Below, one piece after another: positions 27,041-35,340 of a stretch of DNA of 64,000 nt (the first letter of the stretch is position 1; each line of letters begins with the position of its first letter). The notes under the pieces were generated by a model, which searched no databases, had not been told where the DNA came from, and was given only the letters and a program-made list of their open reading frames with translations. The position numbers and the translations under genes were made by a program. This DNA comes from Loktanella sp. 3ANDIMAR09 (GTDB taxonomy: Bacteria; Pseudomonadota; Alphaproteobacteria; Rhodobacterales; Rhodobacteraceae), in contig NZ_LJAK01000006.1 of NCBI RefSeq assembly GCF_001420005.1, positions 124,001-188,000 on the forward strand, in the 5' to 3' direction.

Positions 27041-27973
27041 ATGTCAGACAATGCCATCGAAATTTCCGGTCTGCGGAAAACCTATGCCGCCACAGGGCGC
27101 AGTGCGGCGAAGGACGCGCTGAAAGGTATCGACCTTACCATTCCGCGCGGATCAATCTTTGGCCTGCTGGGTCCGAACGGTGCCGGCAAATCCACATTGA
27201 TCAACATTCTGGCCGGGTTGGTGCTGAAAACCGAAGGCACGGTGAAAATCTGGGGATTCGATCAGGACGTGAACGCGCGCCAGTCGCGGGCGTCGATCGG
27301 GATCATGCCGCAGGAACCCAACCTTGACCCTTTTTTCACACCGCGCGGGTCGCTGGATGTGCAAGCGGGCCTATACGGGGTGCCCAGATCGCAGCGCCGC
27401 ACGGATGAAATCCTGGATCTGATCGGCCTGTCCGACAAGGCCGACGCCTATGCCCGGTCGCTGTCAGGCGGGATGCGGCGGAGGCTCTTGCTGGGCAAGG
27501 CGCTGGTGCATTCGCCGCAGATCCTTGTGCTGGACGAACCCACCGCCGGCGTCGATATCGAGCTGCGCAACCTGTTGTGGCAGAATGTGCGGCAGCTGAA
27601 CGAACAGGGCATGACGATCATCCTGACGACCCATTACCTCGAAGAAGCCGAGGCGATGTGCGACGAAATCGCCATCATCAACCACGGTGAGATGATCGTG
27701 CGCGACACCACCGCGAACCTGCTGGGCACGCTGGACCAGAAAACGCTGGTGATCACGCCGGACGCGGACCACCCGGACCTGCCCGCACTGCCGGATGGTG
27801 TGACGGGGGAAAAGCGTGCGAACGGCACGCTGGCATTCACCTATCAATCCAGCAAGATCCCCGCAGGGCAAATCATCGACACGGTGCGCAATGCTGGCGT
27901 CACGATCCGCGATGTGACGTCCGAACAGCCCGACCTCGAGGACGTGTTTCTGTCGCTGACGTCCAGCCGCTGA
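27041..27973 (+). CDS. ABC transporter ATP-binding protein (CcmA/NodI-like)
   Basis: A 310-residue ABC ATPase. It has Walker A GPNGAGKST (about 44-52), the signature LSGGMRRRLLLGKAL, Walker B ILVLDEPTAG, and the switch TTHYLEEAEAMCDE. The extended C-terminus beyond residue 225 (TLVITPDADHPDLPALPDG onward) is typical of the CcmA/NodI exporter group. The ATG follows an AAAGGGTGAAAG region. No membrane permease lies next to it: the HIT gene follows convergently and polA/zinc finger are divergent. The permease must be encoded elsewhere. The exported substrate is unknown. Confidence 0.9.
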   Translation: MSDNAIEISGLRKTYAATGRSAAKDALKGIDLTIPRGSIFGLLGPNGAGKSTLINILAGLVLKTEGTVKIWGFDQDVNARQSRASIGIMPQEPNLDPFFTPRGSLDVQAGLYGVPRSQRRTDEILDLIGLSDKADAYARSLSGGMRRRLLLGKALVHSPQILVLDEPTAGVDIELRNLLWQNVRQLNEQGMTIILTTHYLEEAEAMCDEIAIINHGEMIVRDTTANLLGTLDQKTLVITPDADHPDLPALPDGVTGEKRANGTLAFTYQSSKIPAGQIIDTVRNAGVTIRDVTSEQPDLEDVFLSLTSSR

Positions 27974-28031
27974 CGGGACGGTGGGCGGGGCGCCTTTGCG
28001 GGCGCAGCCCGTCAAACAGCGCCGCCGACCG

Positions 28032-28394
28032 TCACTTGGGCAGCATGCGCCCCAGATGTTTGCCGCCAATGATGTGCAGGTGGAAATGCGGCACATCCTG
28101 CACACCATGCGCGCGGGTGTTGGCGATGGCACGGAACCCGTCATCGACGCCCGTGATCCGGCAGACCTCTGCCACGGCCTGCATGAAACCCGCCTGTTCC
28201 TCTGGCGTGGCCGCACCCGCGAAATGATCCAGCGACACATAGGCCCCCTTGGGGATCACCAGCACATGCACCGGGGCCTGTGGCTCGATATCATGGAATG
28301 CCAGGGCGTGATCATTCTCGAACACGGTCTTGTTGGGGATTTCACCGCGCAGGATGCGGGCAAAGATATTCTGGTCGTCGTAGGTGAATTCCAT
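28032..28394 (-). CDS. HIT family protein (HINT-like nucleotide hydrolase)
   Basis: A 120-residue histidine-triad protein that should hydrolyse AMP-linked substrates such as adenosine phosphoramidates. The catalytic block HFHLHIIGG lies near residues 104-112, after the RGEIPNKTVFENDHALAF nucleotide-binding region. The ATG at 28394 has GAGGA in front; a TTG four codons earlier is unlikely. It lies nine bases after the stop of the glycosyltransferase gene on the same strand, so both may be cotranscribed. Confidence 0.92.
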   Translation of the reverse strand: MEFTYDDQNIFARILRGEIPNKTVFENDHALAFHDIEPQAPVHVLVIPKGAYVSLDHFAGAATPEEQAGFMQAVAEVCRITGVDDGFRAIANTRAHGVQDVPHFHLHIIGGKHLGRMLPK

Positions 28395-28402
28395 GTCTGT
28401 CC

Positions 28403-29980
28403 TCAATCAACGAATAGGTAGGGCGTTTCAGCCAGCGTCTTGGCCACTTCATCCGACACACTCAGAAAACTGGCAAGCGCCGGGGCATTCTCGATCGGTG
28501 TCGCCCGTTCCCTGATCCGGTAGAGATGACTGAAATTGGCGTCCCGGATCCGGTCGCTTTCGAATGTCACATCCTGCTTGATCGTGGGCAGGATCTGGTT
28601 GATCGCATCAAGCGGGGTCTGATCCCCCGCAAGGCCCACCCGCTTGGCATGGCCGATCAGGTAGTCCTCGGTGAATTCGCACTGAATTTCCAGCAGACGG
28701 GTTGTGGATCGGTCGGAAAAGAAATCCTGCATCAGGTCGATGTTGGATGTGTCCAGGCAGATGATCATCCGGTCGCTTTCGTAATAGTCGAACAGCATCC
28801 GCATGAGCGCCCGCCGATGACGGGTGCGTTTTCCCAGGCTGGCCTGAATGCCGCCCAGATCAGGCATCACGGTATCTTCCTCGTTGAACAGATAGGCCAC
28901 GGCGGGAATGTTGGTGTGGTGCTCTATCGCGGCCAGCAGGCGTTTGGCGACATGCCATTTCTTGCAGGCGATGATCAGCAATTCGCGTTCGCGGCCCAGC
29001 GTGCTCTCTGTTTCCCAGAAACGGTCTGCGAACCGGCGGCCGATCCGTCCGCGCCCCGTCAGGAATCGAAACAGGTTGCGTCCTTCGTTCGATATCTGGA
29101 AATCGGACCTGTCCGACGCATATAGCCGCCCCAACCGGGCCTTCAGGTCGGTCGCCTCGGGACTGATCTTGCGGGCGAACAGCGCGTCCTGATTGAGCAG
29201 CAGATCAAAGTGATCGTTGTAGAATGTCACCGGCATCCCGTAGTCGGTGAACATCAGGAATGTCAGCGTGCGCGCCTCGATTTCCTTGCCCGGCACCAGA
29301 TGCCGCACGAGTGTCTGAAAAAACGTCTCGTCCGGAATCCAGGTGGTCCGAAAGAACCGCATCACGTCGCGCCGCTGCCGTGCGAAATCCAGAATCATCT
29401 CGATGGTCTGACGGCGCAGGCACCACCATTGGCTGCCGATCATGATTTGCAGATCGTCAGGCACCTTTCGCGTCAGGCCCAGACGACGCTGTGTCCAGAA
29501 ACTCCAGTAGAACCGCCGTTTCTGGGTGCGTTCATTGAACCAATGCCGATAGATCAGCCGTTCTTGCTTGAAACCCGTCTTGATCCAGTCGCTGTCAAAG
29601 AAATCAAAGCTTTCGATATAGTCGCGGTCGTTGCGATCCAGAAAGGCGTGGGCATAGGCCGCCGATTTGATCGCAAGGCAATCCCCTGACACCATGTAGA
29701 AATGTGTCGCACGCGGAAAGGCCTCGACCGCCGCCTCGACCGCGGAGAGGGTCGCGTCAACCAGGCTCCACTCTCCCCAGCCGCACTTCAGTCGCCGCTT
29801 GGCGAATGTCACGTTGGGATTCCCCGCAAGCGCCGCGCGGATCCGGTCGTAACTCTTGCGCGGGGCACGGGCGTCGAAATGAATAGCGATGCAATCGCCC
29901 ACGGCCGTCAATTGCCGCGCCTGCTGGATGATGGCGTCCGGGTCCTTGTGACAGAGCAGGATAAAGGCAATGGTGGCCAT
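28403..29980 (-). CDS. Core-2/I-branching-like glycosyltransferase with DUF5928 C-terminus
   Basis: A 525-residue protein. Residues about 1-280 resemble the Core-2/I-branching beta-1,6-N-acetylglucosaminyltransferase family: MATIAFILLCHKDPDAIIQQ, THFYMVSGDCLAIKS, QWWCLRRQTIEMILD and TWIPDETFFQTLVRHL. The remaining C-terminal half (from about residue 290, RNLFRFLTGRGRIGRRF, then ELLIIACKKWHVAKRLLAAI) matches the DUF5928 arrangement known from Rhodobacterales and may bind a nucleotide or phosphate. The protein is cytoplasmic or membrane-peripheral. It is divergent from a sulfotransferase gene, with dyads in the gap, which suggests a sulfated surface or extracellular glycan. Confidence 0.85.
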   Translation of the reverse strand: MATIAFILLCHKDPDAIIQQARQLTAVGDCIAIHFDARAPRKSYDRIRAALAGNPNVTFAKRRLKCGWGEWSLVDATLSAVEAAVEAFPRATHFYMVSGDCLAIKSAAYAHAFLDRNDRDYIESFDFFDSDWIKTGFKQERLIYRHWFNERTQKRRFYWSFWTQRRLGLTRKVPDDLQIMIGSQWWCLRRQTIEMILDFARQRRDVMRFFRTTWIPDETFFQTLVRHLVPGKEIEARTLTFLMFTDYGMPVTFYNDHFDLLLNQDALFARKISPEATDLKARLGRLYASDRSDFQISNEGRNLFRFLTGRGRIGRRFADRFWETESTLGRERELLIIACKKWHVAKRLLAAIEHHTNIPAVAYLFNEEDTVMPDLGGIQASLGKRTRHRRALMRMLFDYYESDRMIICLDTSNIDLMQDFFSDRSTTRLLEIQCEFTEDYLIGHAKRVGLAGDQTPLDAINQILPTIKQDVTFESDRIRDANFSHLYRIRERATPIENAPALASFLSVSDEVAKTLAETPYLFVD

Positions 29981-30059
29981 CGGTCAGAGCATGTCCCGTT
30001 TACGACTGTTGTAAGGTGTCCTCATATCAACAACACTCGGCCATAAGACAGGGTTTCTT

Positions 30060-30091
30060 TGTCATGACACCTCCAATAAGACATTATTGGA
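30060..30091. promoter_or_regulatory. Two dyads in the divergent glycosyltransferase-sulfotransferase promoter region
   Basis: TGTCATGACA (30060-30069) is a perfect 10-bp palindrome. TCCAATAA-GACA-TTATTGGA (30072-30091) is a perfect 8-bp inverted repeat next to it. The 152-bp gap is much more AT-rich than its surroundings. Both features could be operators shared by the two divergent genes. Confidence 0.4.
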
Positions 30092-30132
30092 CCATATACA
30101 GTCACAGACTTAAACCGACGAGGTAGCGACCC

Positions 30133-30951
30133 ATGGGGTTTCCCGGAACATGGATGACCGAAAGCGAAAGCATGGTCTACCGCGTGGTGCCCAAATGCGC
30201 CTGCTCGACCATCGGGCAGATCATGTTCTATTCGGATCACGGGACGTTTTTTGACGGCGACATCCACGACGCGCAGGCCGGTTTGCACAAATGGGCGATG
30301 GACGACAGCCAGCCGCTAATCACGGACAATGTCAAATCGCACCGGTCCTATGCCTTTACCTGCGTGCGCAACCCCTACACCCGGATCCTGTCATCGTTTT
30401 TCGACAAGATCTGCGGCATCCAGCGCAACGGCAAACGCTATCGCGGCAACCTGGTGCCGCTGCTGATCCAGAAATACGGAATCGAGGTTGGCGACCCCGA
30501 GACCGGGTTCGAATTCGACCAGATCAAATCGTTCCGCCGGTTCCTGCTGTTCGCGCGGGACACCATCCGCTGGCGGCGCCCCATGGAACCGGACATTCAT
30601 TGGTCCGCCATGTCCGGCCATATCAGCACCTTTATCCACAACGGCGGAACCTACGACCAGATTTTCTGGACCGAACAGTTCAACGACGGCATGGGCGAAG
30701 TACTGTCCAGGATCGAGACACGCCACCCCGTCGATCTGGCCGCGATCCCGCGTTTCAACGAAAGCGAAGGTCACGGCCCCAAGCGGCTGCACAAGGTGTC
30801 CGACTACTTTGACGATCTGTCGATGCATCTGATGTGGGAAATCTACAAAAAGGATTTCCAGCTGTTCCGCTACGATTTCGACAATCCCGACAACAAGATG
30901 CCTGTGGGTGACATTGATTTGCGTGAGGTCCACGCCAAGTTGGGCGACTAG
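30133..30951 (+). CDS. Sulfotransferase family protein (Sulfotransfer_2-like)
   Basis: A 272-residue enzyme expected to transfer sulfate from PAPS to a glycan or other acceptor. The 5'-phosphosulfate loop is in VYRVVPKCACSTIGQIMFY (about 15-33), and the 3'-phosphate region is CVRNPYTRILSSFFDKI (about 78-94). This pattern matches carbohydrate sulfotransferases such as chondroitin/HNK-1 types. There is no signal peptide or membrane helix, so it is cytoplasmic. It is divergent from a branching glycosyltransferase and is followed, after repeat copy E, by a gene for an uncharacterised protein. The set looks like surface-polysaccharide decoration. Confidence 0.85.
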   Translation: MGFPGTWMTESESMVYRVVPKCACSTIGQIMFYSDHGTFFDGDIHDAQAGLHKWAMDDSQPLITDNVKSHRSYAFTCVRNPYTRILSSFFDKICGIQRNGKRYRGNLVPLLIQKYGIEVGDPETGFEFDQIKSFRRFLLFARDTIRWRRPMEPDIHWSAMSGHISTFIHNGGTYDQIFWTEQFNDGMGEVLSRIETRHPVDLAAIPRFNESEGHGPKRLHKVSDYFDDLSMHLMWEIYKKDFQLFRYDFDNPDNKMPVGDIDLREVHAKLGD

Positions 30952-30952
30952 A

Positions 30953-31011
30953 GGGGGCCTTGCCCCCGTGCCGCAAGCGGCACCCCCCAGGATATTTTTG
31001 ACCAGAAGAAG
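30953..31011 (+). repeat. Intergenic repeat copy E
   Basis: It has two hairpins, GGGGGCCTTGCCCCC and GTGCCGCAAGCGGCAC, followed by CCCCCAGGATATTTTTGACC and AGAAGAAG. It begins two bases after the sulfotransferase stop and ends 15 bases before the next ATG, in gene orientation. Confidence 0.8.
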
Positions 31012-31026
31012 ACAGGACCGCCCGCT

Positions 31027-31725
31027 ATGACCCGTGTGTTGATCCTGGGGTCCGGCCCCGATGTGGCCGAAGCGGCAGACTGGACGCGCGCGCCCTTTGA
31101 TCTGATCGTGGCGATCAACAACGCATGGCGTGTGCGGGATGATTGGGACATTCATATCTATCCCACCGATTTCCCCGTGGACCGGCGTCCGCGCGATATG
31201 CACGACCACCAGCGGATCGTGCAGGCTGACGATTATGTCCCGGTCCAGAACACCTACGGCGGTTTCGTTTATGCTGGCGGGACGATGGCGTTCACCGCCG
31301 GGTATTGGGCGCTGGGGGCCTTGCGTCCCAGCCTGATGGCATTCGCCGGTTGCAACATGGTCTATCCGGCCAGCGGGGCCACGCATTTCTATGGGACCGG
31401 CACCGCCGATCCGTTGCGGCCGGACGTGACCCTGCGGTCGTTGCCCGCAAAATCGGCCCGGCTGCATGTGCATGCGGCGCGGCAGGGTTGTACCTGTGTC
31501 ACGGTGACGGGCGCAGACAGCGTGCTGACATTTCCCCGCGCCACACCAGACGTTTTGCCCACCACCCCGGCCCCGTTCGATGCGGGTCTGGCCGCACAGG
31601 CCGATGCGATGGAGGCGCGGCTGGACTACGTGGTGCCCAGCGGCAAATACTGGAAAGAAGAAGACCGGTTCGACCCCGCGCAGATCGACGCGCTGGACGC
31701 GCTGTGGCTAGGTGCCGTCAGCTAG
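31027..31725 (+). CDS. Hypothetical protein with Rossmann-like N-terminus
   Basis: A 232-residue cytoplasmic protein. The N-terminus (MTRVLILGSGPDVAEAADWT, then FDLIVAINNAWRV) looks like a Rossmann strand-loop-helix as in DUF115/MptE-like and sialyltransferase-like proteins. A conserved-looking GGFVYAGGTMAFTAGYWAL block sits near residue 80, and GCNMVYPASGATHFYGTG follows. The function is unknown. It follows the sulfotransferase in the same direction across repeat copy E, so a role in glycan synthesis or recognition is possible. It ends with a 4-bp overlap with the convergent nth gene. Confidence 0.75.
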   Translation: MTRVLILGSGPDVAEAADWTRAPFDLIVAINNAWRVRDDWDIHIYPTDFPVDRRPRDMHDHQRIVQADDYVPVQNTYGGFVYAGGTMAFTAGYWALGALRPSLMAFAGCNMVYPASGATHFYGTGTADPLRPDVTLRSLPAKSARLHVHAARQGCTCVTVTGADSVLTFPRATPDVLPTTPAPFDAGLAAQADAMEARLDYVVPSGKYWKEEDRFDPAQIDALDALWLGAVS

Positions 31726-32366
31726 AGCGTCTTGTCCTCGAACAGACACAGATCGCGAATGATGCAGGCCGCGCATTTGGGTTTGCGCGCCACACAGACG
31801 TAGCGTCCGTGCAGGATCATCCAGTGATGCGCATGCAGCTGGTAATCGGCGGGAATGTGATCCTCGATCCGGCGTTCGACGGTATCCACATCCTTGCCCG
31901 GTGCGATCCCCGTGCGGTTTCCGATGCGAAAGATATGCGTGTCGACGGCCTGGGCGGGATAGCTCCACCACATGTTCAACACGACATTCGCGGTTTTGCG
32001 CCCCACACCCGGAAGTGATTGCAGGGCAGCGCGTGAATTGGGCACCTCTCCGCCATATTCATCGACGAGGATCTGGCTCAGCTTGATGACATTCTTGGCC
32101 TTTTGCCGGAACAGACCGATGGTCTTGATGTGTTCCGTCACGCCGTCCAGCCCCAGATCCAGCATCTTTTGCGGTGTATCTGCGATGGCGAACAGATCGC
32201 GGGTCGCCTTGTTCACGCCCTTGTCGGTTGCCTGTGCCGACAGCGCCACGGCCACCACCAGCGTATAGGCATTGGTGTGGTCCAGCTCGCCCTTGGGTTC
32301 GGGGTCCACTGCGTGAAACCGGCGAAAAATCTCGCGGATCGTGTTGTAGTCGAGTTGCTTTGCCAT
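31722..32366 (-). CDS. nth: Endonuclease III (DNA glycosylase/AP lyase)
   Basis: A base-excision repair enzyme (214 aa) that removes oxidised pyrimidines and nicks AP sites. The helix-hairpin-helix LPGVGRKTANVVL contains the catalytic Lys, and the catalytic Asp is in AVDTHIFRIGNR. The C-terminal [4Fe-4S] loop is intact with spacing C-x6-C-x2-C-x5-C (CVARKPKCAACIIRDLC). The gene is single, convergent with the hypothetical gene on its 3' side, and divergent from the AraC-Ogt gene, another DNA-repair gene, 86 bp away. Confidence 0.95.
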   Translation of the reverse strand: MAKQLDYNTIREIFRRFHAVDPEPKGELDHTNAYTLVVAVALSAQATDKGVNKATRDLFAIADTPQKMLDLGLDGVTEHIKTIGLFRQKAKNVIKLSQILVDEYGGEVPNSRAALQSLPGVGRKTANVVLNMWWSYPAQAVDTHIFRIGNRTGIAPGKDVDTVERRIEDHIPADYQLHAHHWMILHGRYVCVARKPKCAACIIRDLCLFEDKTL

Positions 32367-32452
32367 GGCCCTTGATGCCCCGGCGGCGGGGACTGTGCAA
32401 GTTGCGCAAGTTCCGGGTCGCGCGACATGTTGCAGCGCCGTAGATTGGGATC

Positions 32453-33295
32453 ATGGAACAGACACAGAGCTATCATTATCACGTCATGGCCCGCGCGATC
32501 ACAGAGATCGACGCACGGCAGGGCGCGGCGGCATCGCTGGCCGATATCGCCCATGCGCTGGACATGAGCCCCGCCCATTTCCAACGCCTGTTTTCCGCAT
32601 GGGTCGGGGTGTCGCCCAAGCGGTATCACCAATACCTGACGCTGGATCACGCGCGGCATCTGCTGCGCGACAGGTTCACCACGCTGGAAACAGCGGCAGA
32701 GGTCGGCCTGTCAGGCACCAGCCGCCTGCACGACCTGTTCGTGCGCTGGGAGGCGATGACCCCCGGCGATTTCGCCCGCGGTGGTGCCGGGCTGACGATC
32801 CGCTGGGGGTGGTTCGACAGTGCGTTCGGCCCAGTCCTGTCGATGGCGACGGACCGGGGATTGTGCGGTCTGGCCTTTGCCGCGGAAAGTGGCCGTGATG
32901 CCGCCATGGATGACCTGACCTCGCGCTGGCCCACGGCCCATTACGTCGAGGACGCAGACACCATCGCGGCATGGACAACCGCTGCGCTGACCACACGCGG
33001 GGACGCGCGTCTGCACATGATCGGCGCACCGTTTCAGATCAAGGTCTGGGAGGCGTTGCTGCGGATCCCCTCGGGGCATGTCACGACCTATTCCGAAATC
33101 GCCAGCAGCATTGGCCACTCCAAGGCTGTGCGGGCCGTCGGCACGGCGGTGGGCCGCAATCCGGTCAGCCTGCTGATTCCCTGCCACCGGGCGCTGCGCA
33201 AATCGGGGGCCCTGGGCGGCTATCACTGGGGTCTGCCGGTCAAACGCGCCCTGCTGGCCGTTGAGGGTGCACGCGCTGACGCGATATCCGCCTGA
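32453..33295 (+). CDS. AraC-type HTH / O6-methylguanine-DNA methyltransferase fusion (Ada-like)
   Basis: A 280-residue bifunctional protein. Residues about 10-110 form an AraC helix-turn-helix domain (LADIAHALDMSPAHFQRLF, then ETAAEVGLSGTSRLHDLFV). Residues about 115-275 form the Ogt methyltransferase with acceptor Cys244 in LIPCHRALRKSG, after FQIKVWEALLRIPSGHVTTY. The N-terminal four-cysteine methylphosphotriester domain of E. coli Ada is missing, so this protein cannot sense damage in the classic Ada way. This shortened form is common in alphaproteobacteria. It is divergent from nth. Confidence 0.92.
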   Translation: MEQTQSYHYHVMARAITEIDARQGAAASLADIAHALDMSPAHFQRLFSAWVGVSPKRYHQYLTLDHARHLLRDRFTTLETAAEVGLSGTSRLHDLFVRWEAMTPGDFARGGAGLTIRWGWFDSAFGPVLSMATDRGLCGLAFAAESGRDAAMDDLTSRWPTAHYVEDADTIAAWTTAALTTRGDARLHMIGAPFQIKVWEALLRIPSGHVTTYSEIASSIGHSKAVRAVGTAVGRNPVSLLIPCHRALRKSGALGGYHWGLPVKRALLAVEGARADAISA

Positions 33296-33400
33296 AATGC
33301 GCAATTCTGCCCCCGCTATTTGATAGCGGCGGCGGTTGCGCCATATAGCGAGGTATCTTGAATGCCCGAACGTCGGGGATTCGCATGAAGGAAACACGCT

Positions 33401-34054
33401 ATGACTTTTTCACGTTTGAACATGACCGCCGCGTCCGCAGCCTTGTTGCTGGCCGCTGGCTGCGCTGGCACAGGCGGCCCGAACGACAACCAGAACGCCC
33501 GCAATGCCGCAATGATCGGCGCGGGTGCCGGTGTCGTTGCAGGCCTGCTGTCAGGGGATGACGCAACCGAGCGGCGTCAGAATGCCCTCGCAGGTGCTGC
33601 ACTTGGCGCGGCAGCCGGCGCTGGCATCGGCACGCTGCTGGACCGCCAGGAAGAAGAACTGCGCCGCGAACTGGGCAACAACGTCGGCATCGTCAACAAC
33701 GGCAACAACCTGACCGTGACCCTGCCGCAGGACATCCTGTTCGCAACCAACTCGACCGCCGTTTCCGGCGCGGCACAGGGTGACCTGACAGCGCTGGCCC
33801 GTAACCTGCAGTCCTACCCGAACTCGACCGTCAACGTGATCGGTCACACCGACAACGTCGGCGAGGCTGCATTCAACTTTGACCTGTCGCAGCGCCGCGC
33901 CCAGGCCGTCAGCAGCGTGCTGATCAACGCAGGTGTTGCACCCTCGCGCATCCGTTCGATCGGCCGTGGCGAGGACCAGCCGGTAGCCACGAACAATTCG
34001 CCCGAGGGCCGTCAGCAGAACCGCCGGGTCGAAATCGTCATCACCCCGAACTAA
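33401..34054 (+). CDS. OmpA-family outer-membrane lipoprotein
   Basis: A 217-residue protein with a lipobox LLLAAGC (acylated Cys21), then a glycine/alanine-rich segment (AMIGAGAGVVAGLL, AGAALGAAAGAGIGTLL) like the Gly-zipper of SlyB/YMGG proteins. Residues about 105-215 form an OmpA-C peptidoglycan-binding domain (ILFATNSTAVSGAA, NVIGHTDNVGEAAFNFDLSQ, with the key Asp and Arg in LSQRRAQAV). It should tether the outer membrane to peptidoglycan. The gene stands alone and ends in two hairpins. Confidence 0.92.
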   Translation: MTFSRLNMTAASAALLLAAGCAGTGGPNDNQNARNAAMIGAGAGVVAGLLSGDDATERRQNALAGAALGAAAGAGIGTLLDRQEEELRRELGNNVGIVNNGNNLTVTLPQDILFATNSTAVSGAAQGDLTALARNLQSYPNSTVNVIGHTDNVGEAAFNFDLSQRRAQAVSSVLINAGVAPSRIRSIGRGEDQPVATNNSPEGRQQNRRVEIVITPN

Positions 34055-34071
34055 GCGGCGACTGCCGGAAA

Positions 34072-34096
34072 ACCGCCAACCGTTTCGGTTGGCGGT
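34072..34096 (+). terminator. Hairpin after the OmpA lipoprotein gene
   Basis: ACCGCCAACC and GGTTGGCGGT form a perfect 10-bp stem around GTTTC. There is no T tract; it precedes a classic terminator by about 30 bases. Confidence 0.55.
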
Positions 34097-34124
34097 CACC
34101 GGGCAAGACTGCGACCAAGACACA

Positions 34125-34155
34125 AAAAAACCCGGCGCATAGCGCCGGGTTTTTT
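34125..34155. terminator. Bidirectional Rho-independent terminator between the OmpA lipoprotein gene and atpF
   Basis: AAAAAACCCGGCGC and GCGCCGGGTTTTTT flank an ATA loop. The A and T runs on either side let it stop transcription from both convergent units. Confidence 0.93.
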
Positions 34156-34176
34156 CATTCTGCGATGTCGATTGCG

Positions 34177-34734
34177 TCAGTGCATCTTGGCTTTGACGGT
34201 TTCGATGCTTTCGTCGATCAGCGCATTGGTGCGCTTGGCATCCAGGTTCTTGGCGATCACGTCCTTGGACGCTGCAACCGCGACCATGATCGCTTGATCG
34301 CGCACATCGCGGATCGCGGCAGCACGGGCGGCGGCGAGCTGATCTTCGGCACCGGCCAGACGGCGTTCGATGTTGGACGCGATCTCGGCCTTTGCCGCTT
34401 CGGCAGATCGTTCGGCCTCTTGGCGTGCGTTTGCAACGATCCGGTCCGCCTGTTCCTGAACTTCTTTTTGCTTGCGCTCATATGATGCAAGCAGGGTCTG
34501 CGCCTCTTCACGCAGGGCGCGGGCCTCGTCGAGGTCGGACTGGATGCTGACAGCGCGGCTGTCGAGCATTTCGGACACCTTGCCGGGCACCTTGAAGTAC
34601 AACAGGATCGCGATGAACAGCAAGAAGCCGAGCGTCACGACGAAATCTGTATTCGCCAGCGAAAAGAACACATCGCCCGCAGCGAGTGCAGGTGTTGCGG
34701 ACAGGGCGAGAACGGCGATCAGGAAATGACGCAT
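34177..34734 (-). CDS. atpF: ATP synthase F0 subunit b
   Basis: A 185-residue stator subunit. It starts with a cleavable-looking leader (MRHFLIAVLALSATPALAAG), as many Rhodobacterales b subunits do. A membrane helix follows (TDFVVTLGFLLFIAILLYF, about 29-47), then a long charged coiled coil (about 50-165) that reaches F1. It is the last gene of the F0 operon atpI-atpB-atpE-atpF'-atpF and starts three bases after the b' stop. The F1 genes are not in this window, as expected for the split locus of this order. Confidence 0.95.
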   Translation of the reverse strand: MRHFLIAVLALSATPALAAGDVFFSLANTDFVVTLGFLLFIAILLYFKVPGKVSEMLDSRAVSIQSDLDEARALREEAQTLLASYERKQKEVQEQADRIVANARQEAERSAEAAKAEIASNIERRLAGAEDQLAAARAAAIRDVRDQAIMVAVAASKDVIAKNLDAKRTNALIDESIETVKAKMH

Positions 34735-34737
34735 GAC

Positions 34738-35259
34738 TTAACCTTTCATCCGCGCGGTGACGGCCTCGTTGATGGCATCCGCGTTGACGTCCACGCCCAT
34801 GGTGGACACCAATGCCTGCGCCACGTCGCGCGCGACCTCACCCACGTTTTGTGTGGCGTTCGCCCGGATCTCGGCGATGGCGGCTTCGGCCTCGGCGGTC
34901 TGGGCGGAAATCTTGGCGTCGGCTTCGGCCAGTGCAGCATCCAGGTCCTTCTGGGCCTCGGCACGGGCTTCTTCCGCGATACGGTTGCTTTCGCTGCGTG
35001 CGTCGGCAAGCGCCTTTTCATAGGATTGTTCTGCGGCGGCGGCCTGATTTTTCAGGTCCTCGGCTGCGGCCAGATCGTTCGAGATGGTGCCGGAGCGTTC
35101 AGCCAGAATGGCCGAAATGCGCGGCAGGGCCACGCGCGACAGCATCAGATAGATCACGACAAGCGCGACCAACAGCCAGAAAATCTGGTTGGGGAATGTT
35201 TCAAAGTTCAGCTGGGGCATGCCAGCGTTCACTTCGGTTGCGACTGTTTCAGTTGCCAT
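34738..35259 (-). CDS. atpF': ATP synthase F0 subunit b' (second stator subunit)
   Basis: A 173-residue b-type stator subunit: one helix ([20 protein letters not shown], about 27-46) and a long alanine/glutamate-rich coiled coil. Two different b subunits (b and b') are typical of phototrophic and related alphaproteobacteria and form a heterodimeric stalk. It lies between atpE and atpF. Its length and the conserved [20 protein letters not shown] stretch agree with the b' branch. Confidence 0.94.
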   Translation of the reverse strand: MATETVATEVNAGMPQLNFETFPNQIFWLLVALVVIYLMLSRVALPRISAILAERSGTISNDLAAAEDLKNQAAAAEQSYEKALADARSESNRIAEEARAEAQKDLDAALAEADAKISAQTAEAEAAIAEIRANATQNVGEVARDVAQALVSTMGVDVNADAINEAVTARMKG

Positions 35260-35340
35260 CAGGGCCCCCGGATACCTTAGGTTCTACCGGCCGGGCCGCG
35301 AATGCGCCCCGGCCAGCCGTAAGGATGATTTGCGGTCGTC

